Assembly: GCA_037442005.1 (NCBI GenBank)
Contig: JBBIRA010000043.1
Location: 1-14,995 of the forward strand
Origin: Leptospirillum sp037442005
GTDB lineage: Bacteria > Nitrospirota > Leptospirillia > Leptospirillales > Leptospirillaceae
Direction: 5' to 3'
DNA length: 14,995 bases
This document shows positions 5,788 through 13,589 of this stretch, one piece after another. The notes beneath the pieces are model-generated. The model was not told the origin of the DNA. It did no database searches and was given only the letters and a program-made list of their open reading frames with translations. How positions within the stretch are numbered: position 1 is the first letter of the stretch; each line of letters opens with the position of its first letter. The position numbers were made by a program, and so were the translations under genes.

Positions 5788-8255
5788 GTTCCGTGTTAAC
5801 CACAAAATCCCCTTTTGAGCCTGTTATCGAACGTGTCTGCCAGAGGGTTGCTCCTCTGTGGCCTCTCCGGAATTTCGTGGCGGTCAATCCCTATGTCGGT
5901 CTTGCTGACAGACCCTTCTGGGAAGCTCACACATTCCTGAAACAGTCCGGTGGGGCCGGTTTGGCCATGGATCGGGGGTATTACAGAGAAAAAATGGCAT
6001 CAGGACACCTTCGTGAGGAAGATCTGTTGGCTGTCATGGCCCGCTACGGGGTCAAGGGGCCGGTCGAACGCTTGCTGTCCGGTATTGAAGAACAACCCGG
6101 TGGTTCTGTTGTGCGGATCGTCACTCTTTCCCGTCTGGCCTCAGAACTCGATGGTTCTGACTGGTCCTCCTTTGTGGTTGAGCGAATCAGCCACTTTTGT
6201 GCCTCCTTTTTCGATGAAGGCCAGTCGGCATGGAAAAATCCCTGGGTTGGAGAAAGTCTCTGGAGTGGCTGGCTGTCTTTTGCCCGAATTGACAAATCGC
6301 CGGTTGTCATGGGAATTTCCGGTTACCCCTCCCTGATTGCCAGGTTGTCTCCGGATCCCGGTCAGGCGATGGAAATGGTTTTGTCTGCCCTCGATGTTCC
6401 GGAAACCATGCTGGAATCCTATCTCTTTTCCCTTCTTTCGACGATTGGAGGATGGGCTTCCTGGACCCGTTATCAGAAATGGCAGGCAGAGCTTAAAAAC
6501 GGGGACAGCTTTTATCTTCGCGATCTTCTCGCCATTCGACTGGTATTCGAATGGATCTTTCTCGAAGGATTCAGAGACAGGAATATCTCCCAACGCTGGA
6601 AAAAAGAAAAAGGAGCCTTGTCGCTCTCTCTTTCCGGGAAAAACCCTTCCCCTCAGAGGGTCTTTCCGGAAAGACTCTTTCAGGAAGCTCTTGAGATGCA
6701 TTACGAGAAGGAGTTGGTTGCGCTTCTCTCAGGACCCGAAACCCCCGTTCCCTCATCTGAACGACCGGATTTTCATGCGGTTTTTTGTATTGATGTGCGA
6801 TCTGAAGTCTTTCGCCGGAACCTTGAATCGGTTGCTCCCGGGGGAAGGACAATCGGTTTTGCCGGTTTTTTCGGGGTTCCCCTGGAATATGTTCCGTTCG
6901 GGTCCGTCGAGGGAAAGAGCCATTTGCCGATTCTTTTTTCACCGGCTTACCGGATCCAGGAGCAACCCACCGGGACATCCTCTGATGACCGGAAGAAAAT
7001 GGGCAAACAACGCCAGGCCCGCCTCCGGGAATCGACACTGTTCAAAACGTTCAAGACATCGGCTGCATCCTGCTTTTCCTATGTGGAGGCCTTCGGAATA
7101 CTCTCTCTTGGCAAGCTTCTGGGAGACAGTCTGGGTTGGAGCCGTCCTGTTCCTCATCCCCTGAAGAAAGGTCTCTCAGGAGAGGGCCTTGATCGGATGG
7201 CACCGGTTCTGGACTATTCTGTTGATCCTGAAACCGGGGAACAAGCCGGTATTCCCCCCTCCGAGCGGATGCGGCTTGCGGAGATGATTCTCCAGAACAT
7301 GGGGTTGACCCGGAACTTTTCCCGGGTGGTGGCCATTGTCGGCCATGGCAGTTCGACAACCAATAATCCCCATGGGACAGGTCTCGACTGCGGGGCCTGT
7401 GGAGGACAGACCGGGGAGGTCAGTGCCCGGATTGCCGCCAGTCTTTTAAACGATGGCGAAACAAGGAAAAGACTGGCTGACGAAAAAGGGATCCTGATCC
7501 CTGAAGATACCCTGTTCATCGCAGCCCTTCACGATACGACACGGGATCAGGTCCGGATATTCGACTGGGGAGCCCTTCCCGTATCGCACCTTCCGGATGT
7601 CACCCGTCTTGAGAAGGCATTCCGGGAAGCGGGGTTAAAATCGATGGCGGAGAGGGCCGACAGTCTCGGTCTTGCCGGAAAGCCGCCCGGAATCATTTTG
7701 GCGGATCTGGAGCAACGGGCCAAAGACTGGTCTCATGTCCGCCCGGAATGGGGGCTTGCGGGGAATGCTGCTTTTATTGCGGCCCCACGGTCCCGGACCC
7801 GGGGAAAAAATCTTGCGGGACGGGTCTTTCTGCATGATTACACCTGGCAGGATGATCCGGGATTTGAGACGCTGAAACTGATCCTGACCGCCCCGCTTGT
7901 CGTGGCAAACTGGATCAACATGCAGTATTACGGTTCAATGGTGGATAATGATCATTACGGAAGTGGCAACAAGGTTCTCCATAATGTGGTGGGAGGATCG
8001 GTCGGGGTTCTTGAGGGAAACGGAGGGGATCTGAGATGCGGTTTGTCGCTGCAGTCCCTTCATGATGGAAAACGGTGGGTTCATGAACCCATCCGTCTCC
8101 TCGCAATCGTTGAGGCTCCTCTCGAACCGATCGAGACCATCATCGAAGAGCATGACCTTCTCAGAAACCTCATCGACAATGAATGGATCCATCTGTTCCG
8201 GATCGACGAGTCGGGAGCCGTCCGGAAGCGTATGGAAAGGGAGGTCTGGAAGTGA
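5784..8255 (+). CDS. dabA: Inorganic-carbon transporter catalytic subunit DabA (DUF2309)
   Basis: DabA is the large, peripheral, zinc-dependent subunit of the Dab complex, with a beta-carbonic-anhydrase-like site. It is thought to hydrate CO2 to bicarbonate one way, coupled to ion flow through DabB. The 823-residue protein has the expected metal and active-site residues: FCIDVRSE with C335 and D337, then H521 of VGHGSSTTNN and C536 of LDCGACGG. These correspond to C351, D353, H524 and C539 in Halothiobacillus DabA. Other conserved stretches are WPLRNFVAVNP (26-36) near the N-terminus and ANWINMQYYGS (708-718). There is no signal peptide. GGAGG precedes the ATG, which overlaps the dabB stop. 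The stop overlaps a GTG that could start the next small ORF. Confidence 0.95.
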   Translation: MSSVLTTKSPFEPVIERVCQRVAPLWPLRNFVAVNPYVGLADRPFWEAHTFLKQSGGAGLAMDRGYYREKMASGHLREEDLLAVMARYGVKGPVERLLSGIEEQPGGSVVRIVTLSRLASELDGSDWSSFVVERISHFCASFFDEGQSAWKNPWVGESLWSGWLSFARIDKSPVVMGISGYPSLIARLSPDPGQAMEMVLSALDVPETMLESYLFSLLSTIGGWASWTRYQKWQAELKNGDSFYLRDLLAIRLVFEWIFLEGFRDRNISQRWKKEKGALSLSLSGKNPSPQRVFPERLFQEALEMHYEKELVALLSGPETPVPSSERPDFHAVFCIDVRSEVFRRNLESVAPGGRTIGFAGFFGVPLEYVPFGSVEGKSHLPILFSPAYRIQEQPTGTSSDDRKKMGKQRQARLRESTLFKTFKTSAASCFSYVEAFGILSLGKLLGDSLGWSRPVPHPLKKGLSGEGLDRMAPVLDYSVDPETGEQAGIPPSERMRLAEMILQNMGLTRNFSRVVAIVGHGSSTTNNPHGTGLDCGACGGQTGEVSARIAASLLNDGETRKRLADEKGILIPEDTLFIAALHDTTRDQVRIFDWGALPVSHLPDVTRLEKAFREAGLKSMAERADSLGLAGKPPGIILADLEQRAKDWSHVRPEWGLAGNAAFIAAPRSRTRGKNLAGRVFLHDYTWQDDPGFETLKLILTAPLVVANWINMQYYGSMVDNDHYGSGNKVLHNVVGGSVGVLEGNGGDLRCGLSLQSLHDGKRWVHEPIRLLAIVEAPLEPIETIIEEHDLLRNLIDNEWIHLFRIDESGAVRKRMEREVWK

Positions 8256-8422
8256 GAAATCCATGGAGACTGACCGTGTTCAATCCCCGCTCATCCGGGG
8301 ATCTGGGCCCGACCGGTCAACGGGGAATGGTGAAGCTCTTTCTGTTTCCCCCCTCTTCCCGCGCTTTGACCAGGGGATTGCCGGGTCCTGTTGACGGTTT
8401 TTCTTTAAGGAGACACCGATGA
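8252..8422 (+). CDS. Small 56-aa ORF coupled to dabA and the kinase gene (hypothetical)
   Basis: A GTG at 8252 overlaps the dabA stop (GTGA), and the frame ends in a TGA that overlaps the kinase ATG (ATGA), so the ORF fills the gap exactly. A good ribosome site, GGGAGG, lies 7 bases before the GTG. The peptide is rich in Arg, Gly, Pro and Ser, has no membrane helix and matches no family I know. In favour of a real gene are the double overlap and the ribosome site. Against it are the unusual composition and a hairpin inside it (8283-8302). It could be a leader that couples kinase translation to dabA rather than a functional protein. Confidence 0.4.
   Translation: MRNPWRLTVFNPRSSGDLGPTGQRGMVKLFLFPPSSRALTRGLPGPVDGFSLRRHR
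8283..8302 (+). other. Intercistronic hairpin
   Basis: ATCCCCG (8283-8289) and CGGGGAT (8296-8302) form a perfect 7-bp GC-rich stem with a 6-base loop between dabA and the sensor kinase gene. No T-run follows. It could stabilise the upstream mRNA or slow transcription so the regulators are made at lower levels than the transporter. That role is inference. Confidence 0.4.
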
Positions 8423-10389
8423 GCGGTCTCAATCACAAGGATCCCGCCGCCCGGGACTCCTTTACCCTTCCGATTTCAACCCTGTCAGGAACAAGGGACT
8501 CTTCCGGCCTGTCCGGCGGGATCTGTATTATGGACCTTGGGGGGCAGATCGTCTATCAGACCCCTTCCTTTATCCGGATGACCAGAGGATATACCCTGCC
8601 CCAGGGGCCGGAGGTTCATCCGTTTCTGGACGTTCTCCTGGAGATCTCTTCGCAGGTTCCCTATCAGGACGCCCTTCATCGGCGTTTCCTGATTTTTGAT
8701 CCCAGCGGAGAGACCCACTTAGTCGATAGCCAGTTCACCTTTTTCACGATGGCTCCAAACAATGAGTCAGGAATGATCCTGGTTCACCTCCAGGATCTGA
8801 CGGGGCTTGAGACGCTGGCCCAGGAAATTCTGTCGGTCGGCCGGTATCAGGATGTGTTGGGAAAAACGGCGAGTATGGCCGTCAAAGGGGTCTCCATGCA
8901 GGAGATCGCAAACTATGCGGCATTGGAGACCGCCAGGGCATTGGATGTGGAGTTTTGCAAGATCCTGATCCTGGGAGATTCGGATCATCTTCTCCATCTC
9001 CTGTCCGGTGTCGGTTGGAACCCGGGACTCGTGGGAACCTATGTCCAGGAAGGTGGAGATTTTTCCCAGGCCGGCTATGCCATCCGGGAACTGAAACCTG
9101 TCATTGTCCGGGACCTCTTGAGTGAAACCCGTTTTTCCCCATCACGGCTTCTCTCGGAACATAAAGTGCGCTCAGGGGTTAGTGTGCCGATGATGTTCGG
9201 TGAGCAGGTGCTTGGTGTCATGGGAGCGCATACGACGTCAGTCCGGGAGTTTTCTGACCGGGAGATCGAATTTTTAAAAACAATGGCCAATACCATCGCG
9301 ACTATCATTGAGCGGTGGCGACGGGAAGAAACGCAACTGTCGCTTTATAACCGGCTGTTTGCCCAGGTCCAGGACGGGGTGATTCTGACGGACAAAAACA
9401 GGGTTATCTTAGAGTGGAATCCGGCGATGGAACGGATGTCGGGCTATTCCCGGAAAGAGGCAATTGGCAAAACCCCCCAGATCCTGTCTTCAGGACGGCA
9501 AGGGGATGCCTTCTATAGGGAAATTTCCTCCCGGATCTCCTCCGGGCAACCGTTTGTCGGACGATTTATCAACAGGCGAAAGGATCAGTCGGAATTTCTG
9601 GTGTGGGAAACCATCAGTCCGGTCATGGACCCCGATCAAACCATTCATTATTATATTGCAATCCTGACCGATCTTTCAGACCGGGAAAAACTGCTCGAAG
9701 CCCTGCGTCATACCGAGCAGATCAAGCTTGTCGGGCAATTGGCGGGGGGCATTCTCCATGAGATCCGAAACCCTCTGATCGGAATCGGAAGCCTTGCCAC
9801 CCATCTGGGAAACCTTCCGGACTTCCCTTCGGCCTATCGCCGGCAAATTTCCCTGATTGCCGATGAAGCCCGGAGAATCGACGAGCTTCTGGCCTCCCAT
9901 CTGGCGCAGTTGCGCCCCCGTTCATTCGATTTCCAGCCGTTGAACCTGGAAGAGATTCTGGTTGATGTCGGATCTCTTTTGGAAGAAACTTTCCGGAAGG
10001 CCCGTGTCGACTTCAATGTCGTACAAGGGGTCTCCTTGCCCAAGGTCATCGGGGCCCGGGGGCCCCTTCAGCAGGTCTTTATCAACCTCCTGATGAATGC
10101 GGTTGAAGCCATGGGAGATGATGGCGGGGCCATCTGGGTGTCGTTTCGGGAAGAGGTCATCGAAAAACGCCGGGGATGTACCGTCATTGTCAAAAATACC
10201 GGAAAAGGCATCCCGGAGCAGGTTCTCCGACGATTGAATGAACCGTTTTTTACCCATGGTAAGGCAAAAGGGGTCGGTCTGGGACTTTCTATCTGCCGGG
10301 ACATTCTCGACCGTCATGAGGGAAGGCTTCAGATCAAGAGCCCTGGCGGAGAAGGCGTGGTTGTCACCGTGTTTATTCCCATCAAGTAA
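8419..10389 (+). CDS. Soluble PAS-GAF-PAS sensor histidine kinase
   Basis: This is a 656-residue histidine kinase, probably the partner of the adjacent NtrC-type regulator. The order is an N-terminal PAS-like region (about 30-130), a GAF domain (about 145-300), a PAS domain (about 305-425), a HisKA dimerisation domain with phospho-acceptor H447 in GGILHEIRNPL, and a C-terminal HATPase. In the latter, the N-box has N560 in INLLMNAVEAM, the G1 box reads NTGKGIP (593-599), the F-box region is EPFFTHGKAKG, and G2 is GVGLGLS (618-624). The G1 box has Asn where Asp is commoner, a variant found in working kinases. No membrane segment is visible, so the signal should be cytoplasmic. AAGGAG lies 6 bases before the ATG, whose ATGA overlaps the small upstream ORF. 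The ligand cannot be told from sequence. Confidence 0.93.
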   Translation: MSGLNHKDPAARDSFTLPISTLSGTRDSSGLSGGICIMDLGGQIVYQTPSFIRMTRGYTLPQGPEVHPFLDVLLEISSQVPYQDALHRRFLIFDPSGETHLVDSQFTFFTMAPNNESGMILVHLQDLTGLETLAQEILSVGRYQDVLGKTASMAVKGVSMQEIANYAALETARALDVEFCKILILGDSDHLLHLLSGVGWNPGLVGTYVQEGGDFSQAGYAIRELKPVIVRDLLSETRFSPSRLLSEHKVRSGVSVPMMFGEQVLGVMGAHTTSVREFSDREIEFLKTMANTIATIIERWRREETQLSLYNRLFAQVQDGVILTDKNRVILEWNPAMERMSGYSRKEAIGKTPQILSSGRQGDAFYREISSRISSGQPFVGRFINRRKDQSEFLVWETISPVMDPDQTIHYYIAILTDLSDREKLLEALRHTEQIKLVGQLAGGILHEIRNPLIGIGSLATHLGNLPDFPSAYRRQISLIADEARRIDELLASHLAQLRPRSFDFQPLNLEEILVDVGSLLEETFRKARVDFNVVQGVSLPKVIGARGPLQQVFINLLMNAVEAMGDDGGAIWVSFREEVIEKRRGCTVIVKNTGKGIPEQVLRRLNEPFFTHGKAKGVGLGLSICRDILDRHEGRLQIKSPGGEGVVVTVFIPIK

Positions 10390-10398
10390 GGAGACGTG

Positions 10399-11835
10399 AT
10401 GGCCCATTCGGTTTTGCTTGTCGAAGATGAAGCCTCGATCAGAGAAGCGTATGCGCTGAATCTTGGAACGAAGGGGTATCAGGTTCAGACAGCCAAAAGC
10501 GGAGAGGAAGGGCTGTCTATTCTCCAGAAAGTCCCGGTCGACATTCTTGTTCTCGACATGATGATGGCCGGACTTTCAGGACTTGATGTCCTGAAGGAAG
10601 TCCAGCGGATGGGACTTGATCTCCCGGTGATCCTCCTGACCGCCAGAGGGACTGTCAGGGACGCGGTTGAAGCCATGCGGCTCGGCGCCTTTGATTTTGT
10701 CATGAAGTCGATCGACATGGAAGATCTGGCCTTAGCCCTTTCCAATGCCTCGCGGTTTTTGACGCTGTCCCGGGAGGCCGGATATTGGAGCGGGAAAGAG
10801 TCCGGACGGTTTTCCCTGGATTTGATGGTGGCCGAAAGTCCCCGCAGCATCAGCCTCAAGAAACAGATCCGGGAGATGTCTTCCAATGACCAGATCACGG
10901 TCCTTTTGCAGGGGGAAACCGGGAGCGGAAAGGAATATATTGCCAAGGTCATCCATTACAACAGCGCGCGCCGGGAACGTCCGTTTATTGAGGTGGATTG
11001 CCCTGCCATTCCGGCGGATCTTTTTGAATCCGAACTGTTCGGATATGAAAAAGGCGCTTTTACGGGGGCGGTCGCGAGAAAAGTCGGCCTTCTCGAACTG
11101 GCTGAAGGAGGCACAGTCCTTCTCGACGAAATCGGAGACCTTCCCCTGCATCTTCAGGCCAAGCTTCTCCGGGTGATCGAAGAGAGAACCATCCGGCGGG
11201 TAGGTGGCGGTGCCCATTTTCCCGTTCATGTCCGATTTATGGCCGCTACGCACAAGGATTTGCGCCAGGCGGTCAAAAACGGGCAGTTTCGGGAGGATCT
11301 CTATTACCGCCTGAATGTCCTGACCCTTGAAATCCCCGCACTCCGGGAGCGGAAAGAAGATATTCTTCCCATTGCGGAACGGTTCATGTTTCAGTCAGCC
11401 CAGTCTTTCCGGAAAGAAGTCCGGCAGATCTCTTCCGGCGCGCGTGAGCTGTTGTTGGCTCATGATTTTCCGGGGAATATCCGGGAGTTGTCCAATCTGG
11501 TCGAACGGGCGGTCATGTTTTGCCAGGGAACCAGGCTTGAGGAGAAGAATTTTCCTCCGGACATTCCGAAGTCCTTAAATCCCGAGCCACCGTCAGTTTT
11601 GGTTCAGACGCCTGCTGCTCCAGTGACGGGACCGACACGGGCCATGACAGGTGAAACGATTCCTCTTTCCTTCAAGCTGGGAGAAGATACGTTGGAAGAG
11701 CATGAACGCCGTCTTGTTGAAACGGTCCTTTCTCTTTCAGGGGGAAACAAGACGATGGCTTCAGGATGGCTGGGAATCAGCCGTTGGGCATTGGACCGGC
11801 GTATCAAAGCAGAGGATTCGGGGACAGAAAAGTAA
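10399..11835 (+). CDS. NtrC-family sigma-54-dependent response regulator
   Basis: This 478-residue protein has the classic NtrC layout. The receiver domain (1-120) has acidic pocket residues E9-D10-E11, phospho-acceptor D53 and switch lysine K103. The AAA+ domain (about 145-380) has Walker A GETGSGKE (172-179), the sigma-54 contact loop GAFTGA (219-224) and Walker B GGTVLLDEI (237-245). A Pro-rich linker and a Fis-type helix-turn-helix (about 446-470) follow. The intact GAFTGA and ATPase motifs indicate a true sigma-54 activator. I prefer ATG 10399 to GTG 10396 because AAGGAG is 5 rather than 2 bases away. It follows the kinase by 9 bases. The operator-like repeats at 3842-3875 and 13536-13551, each upstream of a sigma-54-like promoter, are its likely targets (inference). 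Confidence 0.94.
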   Translation: MAHSVLLVEDEASIREAYALNLGTKGYQVQTAKSGEEGLSILQKVPVDILVLDMMMAGLSGLDVLKEVQRMGLDLPVILLTARGTVRDAVEAMRLGAFDFVMKSIDMEDLALALSNASRFLTLSREAGYWSGKESGRFSLDLMVAESPRSISLKKQIREMSSNDQITVLLQGETGSGKEYIAKVIHYNSARRERPFIEVDCPAIPADLFESELFGYEKGAFTGAVARKVGLLELAEGGTVLLDEIGDLPLHLQAKLLRVIEERTIRRVGGGAHFPVHVRFMAATHKDLRQAVKNGQFREDLYYRLNVLTLEIPALRERKEDILPIAERFMFQSAQSFRKEVRQISSGARELLLAHDFPGNIRELSNLVERAVMFCQGTRLEEKNFPPDIPKSLNPEPPSVLVQTPAAPVTGPTRAMTGETIPLSFKLGEDTLEEHERRLVETVLSLSGGNKTMASGWLGISRWALDRRIKAEDSGTEK

Positions 11836-11928
11836 CCATCGCTTGAATCAAGCAAAGAAGGAAGTTTTAACCGGATCTGGCTGGAGCGATGAAGCGGGCA
11901 ATCAAAGAGCGGGCAAAGAGCGGAAAAT

Positions 11929-11955
11929 AAAAAGGGGGACAATGTCCCCCTTTTT
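11929..11955. terminator. Bidirectional intrinsic terminator
   Basis: AAAAAGGGGGAC (11929-11940) and GTCCCCCTTTTT (11944-11955) are perfect 12-bp complements with a 3-base loop. The G/C core is flanked by an A-run on one side and a T-run on the other, so it can terminate both the dab operon (+) and the icd operon (-). Upstream (11838-11925) are a small GCTTGA/TCAAGC palindrome and repeated AGCGGGCAA units of no clear role. Confidence 0.9.
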
Positions 11956-11967
11956 ATTGAATCGGGA

Positions 11968-12318
11968 TCAGTAGGCCTTGCTGAATCCGGGCTCGTCACC
12001 GTAGTTCCAGAGCTTCTGGACCGCTGACCAGTGCCACTTCTTGGTCAGCTCCGTCATGAACTGGGTGACATCGGCATCGGTGACCGCTCTGGTCGCCGTG
12101 AAACGGCAACGGTACCAGTTGACCATCATCAGATCAGGGCTGACGTAACCGGGCCATACCTTGGTACCCCTGTTTGAGATGAATTCGATCTTGAATGCGC
12201 CGTAGTCGTCAAACGTGGGGATACCGTCTTCGGTAATGACGTAAACGTCGACACCCACCAGAGTGACCGGTTTTTTCGGCCGTCTTGCGCGACCGGAGGT
12301 TGCAGTCGATATTGACAT
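11968..12318 (-). CDS. Detached C-terminal domain of Thermus/Rickettsia-type isocitrate dehydrogenase
   Basis: This 116-residue protein follows icd by 34 bases and has its own AAGGAG site 7 bases before the ATG. After a basic N-terminal tail it reads TLVGVDVYV (19-27), then FKIEFISNRGTKVWPG (42-57), then NWYRCRF (67-73) and a terminal KLWNYGDEPGFSKAY. From memory, the C-terminal extension of Rickettsia isocitrate dehydrogenase has KLVGTDIFV, FELKTISSKGLKVWP, DHWCCRF and LFEFDG in the same order. The match, together with adjacency to a catalytic subunit that lacks this extension, indicates a domain split into a separate gene. It probably assembles with the enzyme; its function is unproven. It has no signal peptide or membrane segment. 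Confidence 0.8.
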   Translation of the reverse strand: MSISTATSGRARRPKKPVTLVGVDVYVITEDGIPTFDDYGAFKIEFISNRGTKVWPGYVSPDLMMVNWYRCRFTATRAVTDADVTQFMTELTKKWHWSAVQKLWNYGDEPGFSKAY

Positions 12319-12352
12319 TGAAGAACTCCTTCTACCTGAATGAGGTTACGGG

Positions 12353-13363
12353 TTAAACCGTGTCCATTGCGTTGATGATGGCCTGGGCATATTCGTCGGT
12401 CGATGCGGTACCGCCAGCATCGTAGGTGAGGGTTTTGGCTTCTGCCAGAACCTTGTCCATACCCTTGACAATTTTGTCAGCCGCTTTGTTTTCATTCAGC
12501 CAGCGAAGCATCATCACACCGGAAAGAAGAACGGCAGAAGGATTGACTTTCTTCATGCCTGCATATTTCGGAGCGGATCCGTGAACGGCTTCGAAGATGG
12601 CACAGTTGTCACCGATATTGGCGCCAGGTGCAAATCCGAGTCCGCCGACTAATCCGGCGCAAAGGTCGGACAGGATGTCCCCATAGAGGTTTGGAAGGAC
12701 AAAGCAATCGAACTGTCCGGGATTTCTCACAAGCTGCATGGAGCAGTTGTCAACAATGATGTCGCCGGATTCGATTTCGGGGTATTTCTTGGCAACTTCA
12801 CGGAAGGCTTCAAGAAAAAGACCGTCGGTCATCTTCATGATATTCGCCTTGTGAACACACTGGATTTTCTTTCTTCCGTTGGCCTTGGCCCATTTGAAGG
12901 CAAATTCGGCAATACGGACGGACCCGGGCCAAGTGATGACTTTCAGGCACTGGGCCACTTCATCAGAAACCATGTGCTCAATGGCGGCATAGGAGTCTTC
13001 GGTATTTTCCCGGAAGCTCAGGATATCGATGTGATCCCAGGGTCTTTTCAGGACGGGAATGAGTTTGGCCGGACGCACGTTGGCATACAGGTCAAACATC
13101 TTCCGGAGGGTCACGTTTGCGCTCTTGTGGCCGGTGCCGATCGGTGTTGTCGTGGGTCCCTTGATCGCGAGCTTGTTTTTTGCAATCGACTGGATGGTTT
13201 TTTCCGGAAGAAGGGTTCCGTGTTTTTCCAGACAATCAAGACCGATGTCTTCGTATTCCCACTTGATGTCCACGCCGGTGTGGTCAATGACCGCTCTGAC
13301 CGCCTCGCAAATTTCTGGCCCGGTACCTTCTCCGGGGAGCATCGTAATGACGTGTTTTGCCAT
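12353..13363 (-). CDS. icd: Isocitrate dehydrogenase, catalytic subunit (NADP-type signature)
   Basis: This is a decarboxylating beta-hydroxyacid dehydrogenase that interconverts isocitrate and 2-oxoglutarate plus CO2. It has 336 residues, far shorter than the E. coli (about 416) or Thermus/Rickettsia (about 480-500) enzymes. Substrate-site motifs are TTTPIGTGHKSANVTLRK (71-88, with S81), RENTEDSYAAIEH (118-130), the catalytic-lysine segment HKANIMK (171-177) and NLYGDILSD (225-233). HGSAPKYAG (261-269) carries the Lys-Tyr pair of NADP-dependent enzymes instead of the Asp-Ile typical of NAD-dependent ones. The frame is open to 13438, but ATG 13363 has GGAGGT about 9 bases upstream and gives the usual MAKHVITMLPGEGTGPE start. 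In an organism using the reductive TCA cycle it would run in the carboxylating direction. Homoisocitrate or isopropylmalate dehydrogenase are weaker alternatives, because the downstream partner is specific to isocitrate dehydrogenases. Confidence 0.9.
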   Translation of the reverse strand: MAKHVITMLPGEGTGPEICEAVRAVIDHTGVDIKWEYEDIGLDCLEKHGTLLPEKTIQSIAKNKLAIKGPTTTPIGTGHKSANVTLRKMFDLYANVRPAKLIPVLKRPWDHIDILSFRENTEDSYAAIEHMVSDEVAQCLKVITWPGSVRIAEFAFKWAKANGRKKIQCVHKANIMKMTDGLFLEAFREVAKKYPEIESGDIIVDNCSMQLVRNPGQFDCFVLPNLYGDILSDLCAGLVGGLGFAPGANIGDNCAIFEAVHGSAPKYAGMKKVNPSAVLLSGVMMLRWLNENKAADKIVKGMDKVLAEAKTLTYDAGGTASTDEYAQAIINAMDTV

Positions 13364-13432
13364 GAATAAAAGACCTCCATTTTCAGGTACGGTTTTCTTC
13401 TCTTCACCATTGAAGAGAATGTTCACCAATAT

Positions 13433-13450
13433 GAGCAATTCTTATGCCCA
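13433..13450 (-). promoter_or_regulatory. Candidate sigma-54 (-24/-12) promoter of icd
   Basis: Read on the minus strand, TGGGCATA-AGAA-TTGCTC has a perfect -12 TTGC and a degenerate -24 (GGCA retained). The GG (13448-13447) and GC (13436-13435) are exactly 10 bases apart. The start would be near 13423, about 60 bases before the icd ATG. The palindrome at 13536-13551 lies 108 bases upstream of the GC, as at dab (110). The -24 is imperfect, so the case rests on spacing and the paired operator. Confidence 0.5.
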
Positions 13451-13535
13451 TTATTAGTCATTCATTCAAATAGTGGTTATAAAATAACTTACTGTTTTTA
13501 AATGGATGAGTGAAATCGCAACCTCGTCCGTTAAC

Positions 13536-13551
13536 AGTGCGAATTCGCACT
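13536..13551. promoter_or_regulatory. 16-bp perfect palindromic operator upstream of icd
   Basis: AGTGCGAATTCGCACT is a perfect palindrome whose core GTGCG-N4-CGCAC is the motif found in the dab upstream repeat. The flanks are also partly symmetric in content (GTTAAC on the left, ATTAAC on the right). It lies between divergent genes and could serve either, but the distance to the icd -12 element fits a sigma-54 activator site. Confidence 0.65.
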
Positions 13552-13589
13552 ATTAACCGCACACTGTGTTCATTGTCCGGGACTATTCC

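Noticed and set aside
6337..7164. 275-aa plus-strand ORF inside dabA
   Set aside because: An alternative frame of dabA with Pro/Arg/Phe-rich shadow composition; dabA carries all catalytic residues in its own frame.
13536..13551. CRP/FNR-type binding site as the explanation of the palindrome
   Set aside because: The 5-4-5 geometry resembles FNR sites, but the half-site GTGCG is not TTGAT or TGTGA, and the distance to sigma-54-like elements at two loci favours an NtrC-type activator. It is not fully excluded.
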